DNA of 64,000 nucleotides from Sphingomonas sp. (GTDB lineage Bacteria > Pseudomonadota > Alphaproteobacteria > Sphingomonadales > Sphingomonadaceae), in the NCBI RefSeq assembly GCF_004799495.1, contig NZ_SSMY01000011.1:186001-250000 (forward strand), written 5' to 3'. Within the stretch, counting starts at the first letter, position 1. Each line of letters begins with the position of its first letter. Below the pieces are notes generated by a model. The model did no database searches, was not told the DNA's origin, and saw nothing but the letters and a program-made list of their open reading frames with translations. The position numbers and the translations under genes are program-made. This document shows positions 62,483 to 64,000 of the stretch, one piece after another.

Positions 62483-63855
62483 TGCTGTGGCCGCGCAACC
62501 TGCCGGGGCAGATGGCGGTGCTGGTCGCGCTCGCATTGTTCGTGGCCCAAGCGATCAATTTCGGCTTCACGCTCCACGATCGCCAGCAATTCCGGCTCGA
62601 GCAAGTCGTCGGCCCGGTCTCGGCGCGGATCATCGACGCGACGCAGAACCCGCGCGGGCGCGACCCGGTGGTCGATGCGCGCCTGTCGATCCTGCGCCCG
62701 GGCGAGACGCCGTGGGACCGCTTTCGCCCGCGCCCGCAAGCCGACAATCCAATGCCGGGTGGGCTGCCCCGGCGCCACGATGTCGAGAACGACATCCGCC
62801 GCAAGCTGAGCGAGGCTGGCATTCCGGTCGCCAATGTCATTGCCGCGATCCGCATGGTCGGCCCGAATGACCCGCGATTGTCGCGCCTGCCGCGCTATCG
62901 CGCGGAACGATTGCGCATGACCGGCACCGAAATGCTGATCGCGGTGGAACAACCGGGTGCTGGCTGGTGGGTGCAGGGTGTGGCGTGGGACGATTCCGAC
63001 TGGTCGATCCTGCGCGGGCTGATCGGGCAGACGCTCGTCCTCTACGCGATCGTGCTGCTGCCGGTGCTGTGGGCAACGCGGCGAATCGCGCGGCCGCTGC
63101 GCAAGCTCGCCAGTGCCGCCCGGCGCTTCCATCCCGGTGAAGAAGAGGGTCCGATCGAGGAAAGCGGACCGCACGACGTCCGCACGCTGATCACCGCGTT
63201 CAACCAGCTGCGCACACGCGTGACGGCGATGCTGGACGAAAAGGACCGCATGCTGGGCGCGATCGGGCACGATCTGCGCACTCCGCTCGCCGCGCTGCGC
63301 GTACGGATCGAATCGGTCGATGACGACGACGACCGCGCCAAGATGGCGGACACGATCGACGAGATGAACGGCACGCTTGATGATATCCTGTCGCTCGCCA
63401 GGCTGGGACGGCCGAGCGAGCCGGTGACCGAGGTCGACCTCGCCGCACTGGTCGATGCGGTGGTCGAGGATTTCCGCGACCTTGGGAAACAAGTCGATTT
63501 CGCCGAGAGCGAGCGGCTGAAGATGCGGCTGCGCCCGTCGCTGATGCGCCGCGCGGTGCGCAACCTGATCGAGAATGCGGTCAAATATGGCGGCGGCGCG
63601 GAAGTGTTCCTGCGGCCCGGCCTGCATTCGGTCGAGATTACTGTTTGCGATAGCGGGCCCGGCATCCCGCCCGAGCGGATCGGCGAAGTGTTCGAGGCGT
63701 TCACGCGGCTCGAAAGCTCGCGCAACAAGGAGACCGGCGGGATCGGGCTCGGCCTCGCGCTGGCCCATGCGATCGTGCGCGAAGCCGGCGGCGACATTCG
63801 CCTCACGAACCGCCCCGAAGGCGGGCTCGCCGCGACGATCACGCTGCCGCGCTAG
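62482..63855 (+). CDS. sensor histidine kinase
   Basis: The 457-residue membrane kinase has a first helix (MAVLVALALFVAQAINFGF), a periplasmic part of about 150 residues, a second helix (LIGQTLVLYAIVLLPVLWAT), a HAMP segment (RRIARPLRKLASAARRFHPG), the His box MLGAIGHDLRTPLAALRVRI, and ATPase boxes NLIENAVKYGGG, DSGPGIPPERIGEVFEAFTR and GIGLGLALAHAIVREAGG. It resembles EnvZ-like kinases. The periplasmic part shows no named sensor fold. The ATG at 62482 shares one base with the regulator stop. Confidence 0.94.
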   Translation: MLWPRNLPGQMAVLVALALFVAQAINFGFTLHDRQQFRLEQVVGPVSARIIDATQNPRGRDPVVDARLSILRPGETPWDRFRPRPQADNPMPGGLPRRHDVENDIRRKLSEAGIPVANVIAAIRMVGPNDPRLSRLPRYRAERLRMTGTEMLIAVEQPGAGWWVQGVAWDDSDWSILRGLIGQTLVLYAIVLLPVLWATRRIARPLRKLASAARRFHPGEEEGPIEESGPHDVRTLITAFNQLRTRVTAMLDEKDRMLGAIGHDLRTPLAALRVRIESVDDDDDRAKMADTIDEMNGTLDDILSLARLGRPSEPVTEVDLAALVDAVVEDFRDLGKQVDFAESERLKMRLRPSLMRRAVRNLIENAVKYGGGAEVFLRPGLHSVEITVCDSGPGIPPERIGEVFEAFTRLESSRNKETGGIGLGLALAHAIVREAGGDIRLTNRPEGGLAATITLPR

Positions 63856-64000
63856 GCGGCCGGTCGCCGGGTGCCGGTCTCGTTGCGCACGAGCAGCATC
63901 GCCGCCGCCGCCAGCATCATCACCCCCGCCGCGACCGCCATCGTCCAGATCGGCTCCTTCGGGAAGAAGGCGTGGATGATCGCCCCCATCACCGTCGCCA
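63852..64000 (-). CDS. probable MFS transporter, C-terminal end (cut by window edge)
   Basis: The visible carboxy part reads TVMGAIIHAFFPKEPIWTMA, then a hydrophobic helix VAAGVMMLAAAAMLLVRNET and a short basic end GTRRPAA. This is compatible with the last helix of an MFS permease, perhaps a Bcr/CflA-type exporter, but other membrane proteins cannot be excluded. It overlaps the kinase gene's stop by three bases in convergent orientation. About 48 codons are seen. Confidence 0.5.
   Translation of the reverse strand, partial: ATVMGAIIHAFFPKEPIWTMAVAAGVMMLAAAAMLLVRNETGTRRPAA

Overview
The window is a contiguous, gene-dense, high-GC piece of an alphaproteobacterial chromosome, most likely Sphingomonas or a close relative in the Sphingomonadales. 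This is inferred from gene content and style: alphaproteobacterial-type proteins throughout, a DUF2842 gene, a large TonB-dependent receptor beside acyl-CoA genes, short palindromic intergenic repeats, and heavy use of ATGA, GTGA and TGATG start/stop overlaps. No prophage, insertion sequence or CRISPR array is visible, and no gene-free stretch exceeds about 300 bases.

1-13.5 kb (minus strand): the respiratory complex I operon, nuoA to nuoL, running off the left edge inside nuoL. The order on the minus strand is A, B, [74-aa membrane ORF], C, D, [72-aa membrane ORF], E, [55-aa and 30-aa membrane ORFs], F, [three paralogous secreted proteins], G, H, [methyltransferase], I, J, K, L. Nearly every junction overlaps by 1, 4 or 8 bases, so the extra genes are built into the translational coupling of the operon. 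This is the most interesting part of the window. A sequence resembling a Fur box lies upstream of nuoA.

13.5-30 kb: housekeeping and central metabolism. It holds a membrane diguanylate cyclase, a suhB-type phosphatase, efp, thiE, a DUF72 gene, an O-methyltransferase, class I aldolase, a TlpA-like thioredoxin, and gap-MOSC-pgk. A zauP-like/zapA cell-division pair is followed by a probable 6S RNA and 5-formyl-THF cyclo-ligase, the same order as in many proteobacteria. A DUF2842 gene, tRNA-Asp(GTC), an AI-2E family permease, glpK, a Crp/Fnr regulator, a GNAT acetyltransferase and an MHS-type transporter complete the block.

30-61 kb: a large acyl-CoA catabolic region. It encodes two acyl-CoA ligases, a FadB-like hydratase/dehydrogenase, five acyl-CoA dehydrogenases (two as adjacent large/small pairs, one beside an APH-type kinase), two thioesterases, three SDRs, a zinc alcohol dehydrogenase, an amidase, a beta-lactamase-fold hydrolase and a GST. 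A TonB-dependent receptor, MFS carriers and a double-domain TetR regulator accompany them. Together they suggest uptake, CoA activation and beta-oxidation-like breakdown of a hydrophobic carboxylic acid; the substrate cannot be read from the sequence.

61-64 kb: an EF-hand secreted protein, an OmpR-type response regulator with its histidine kinase, and the end of a probable MFS gene. Four different palindromic repeat types occur between 23 and 36 kb, one of which appears to supply the ribosome-binding site of the amidase gene.
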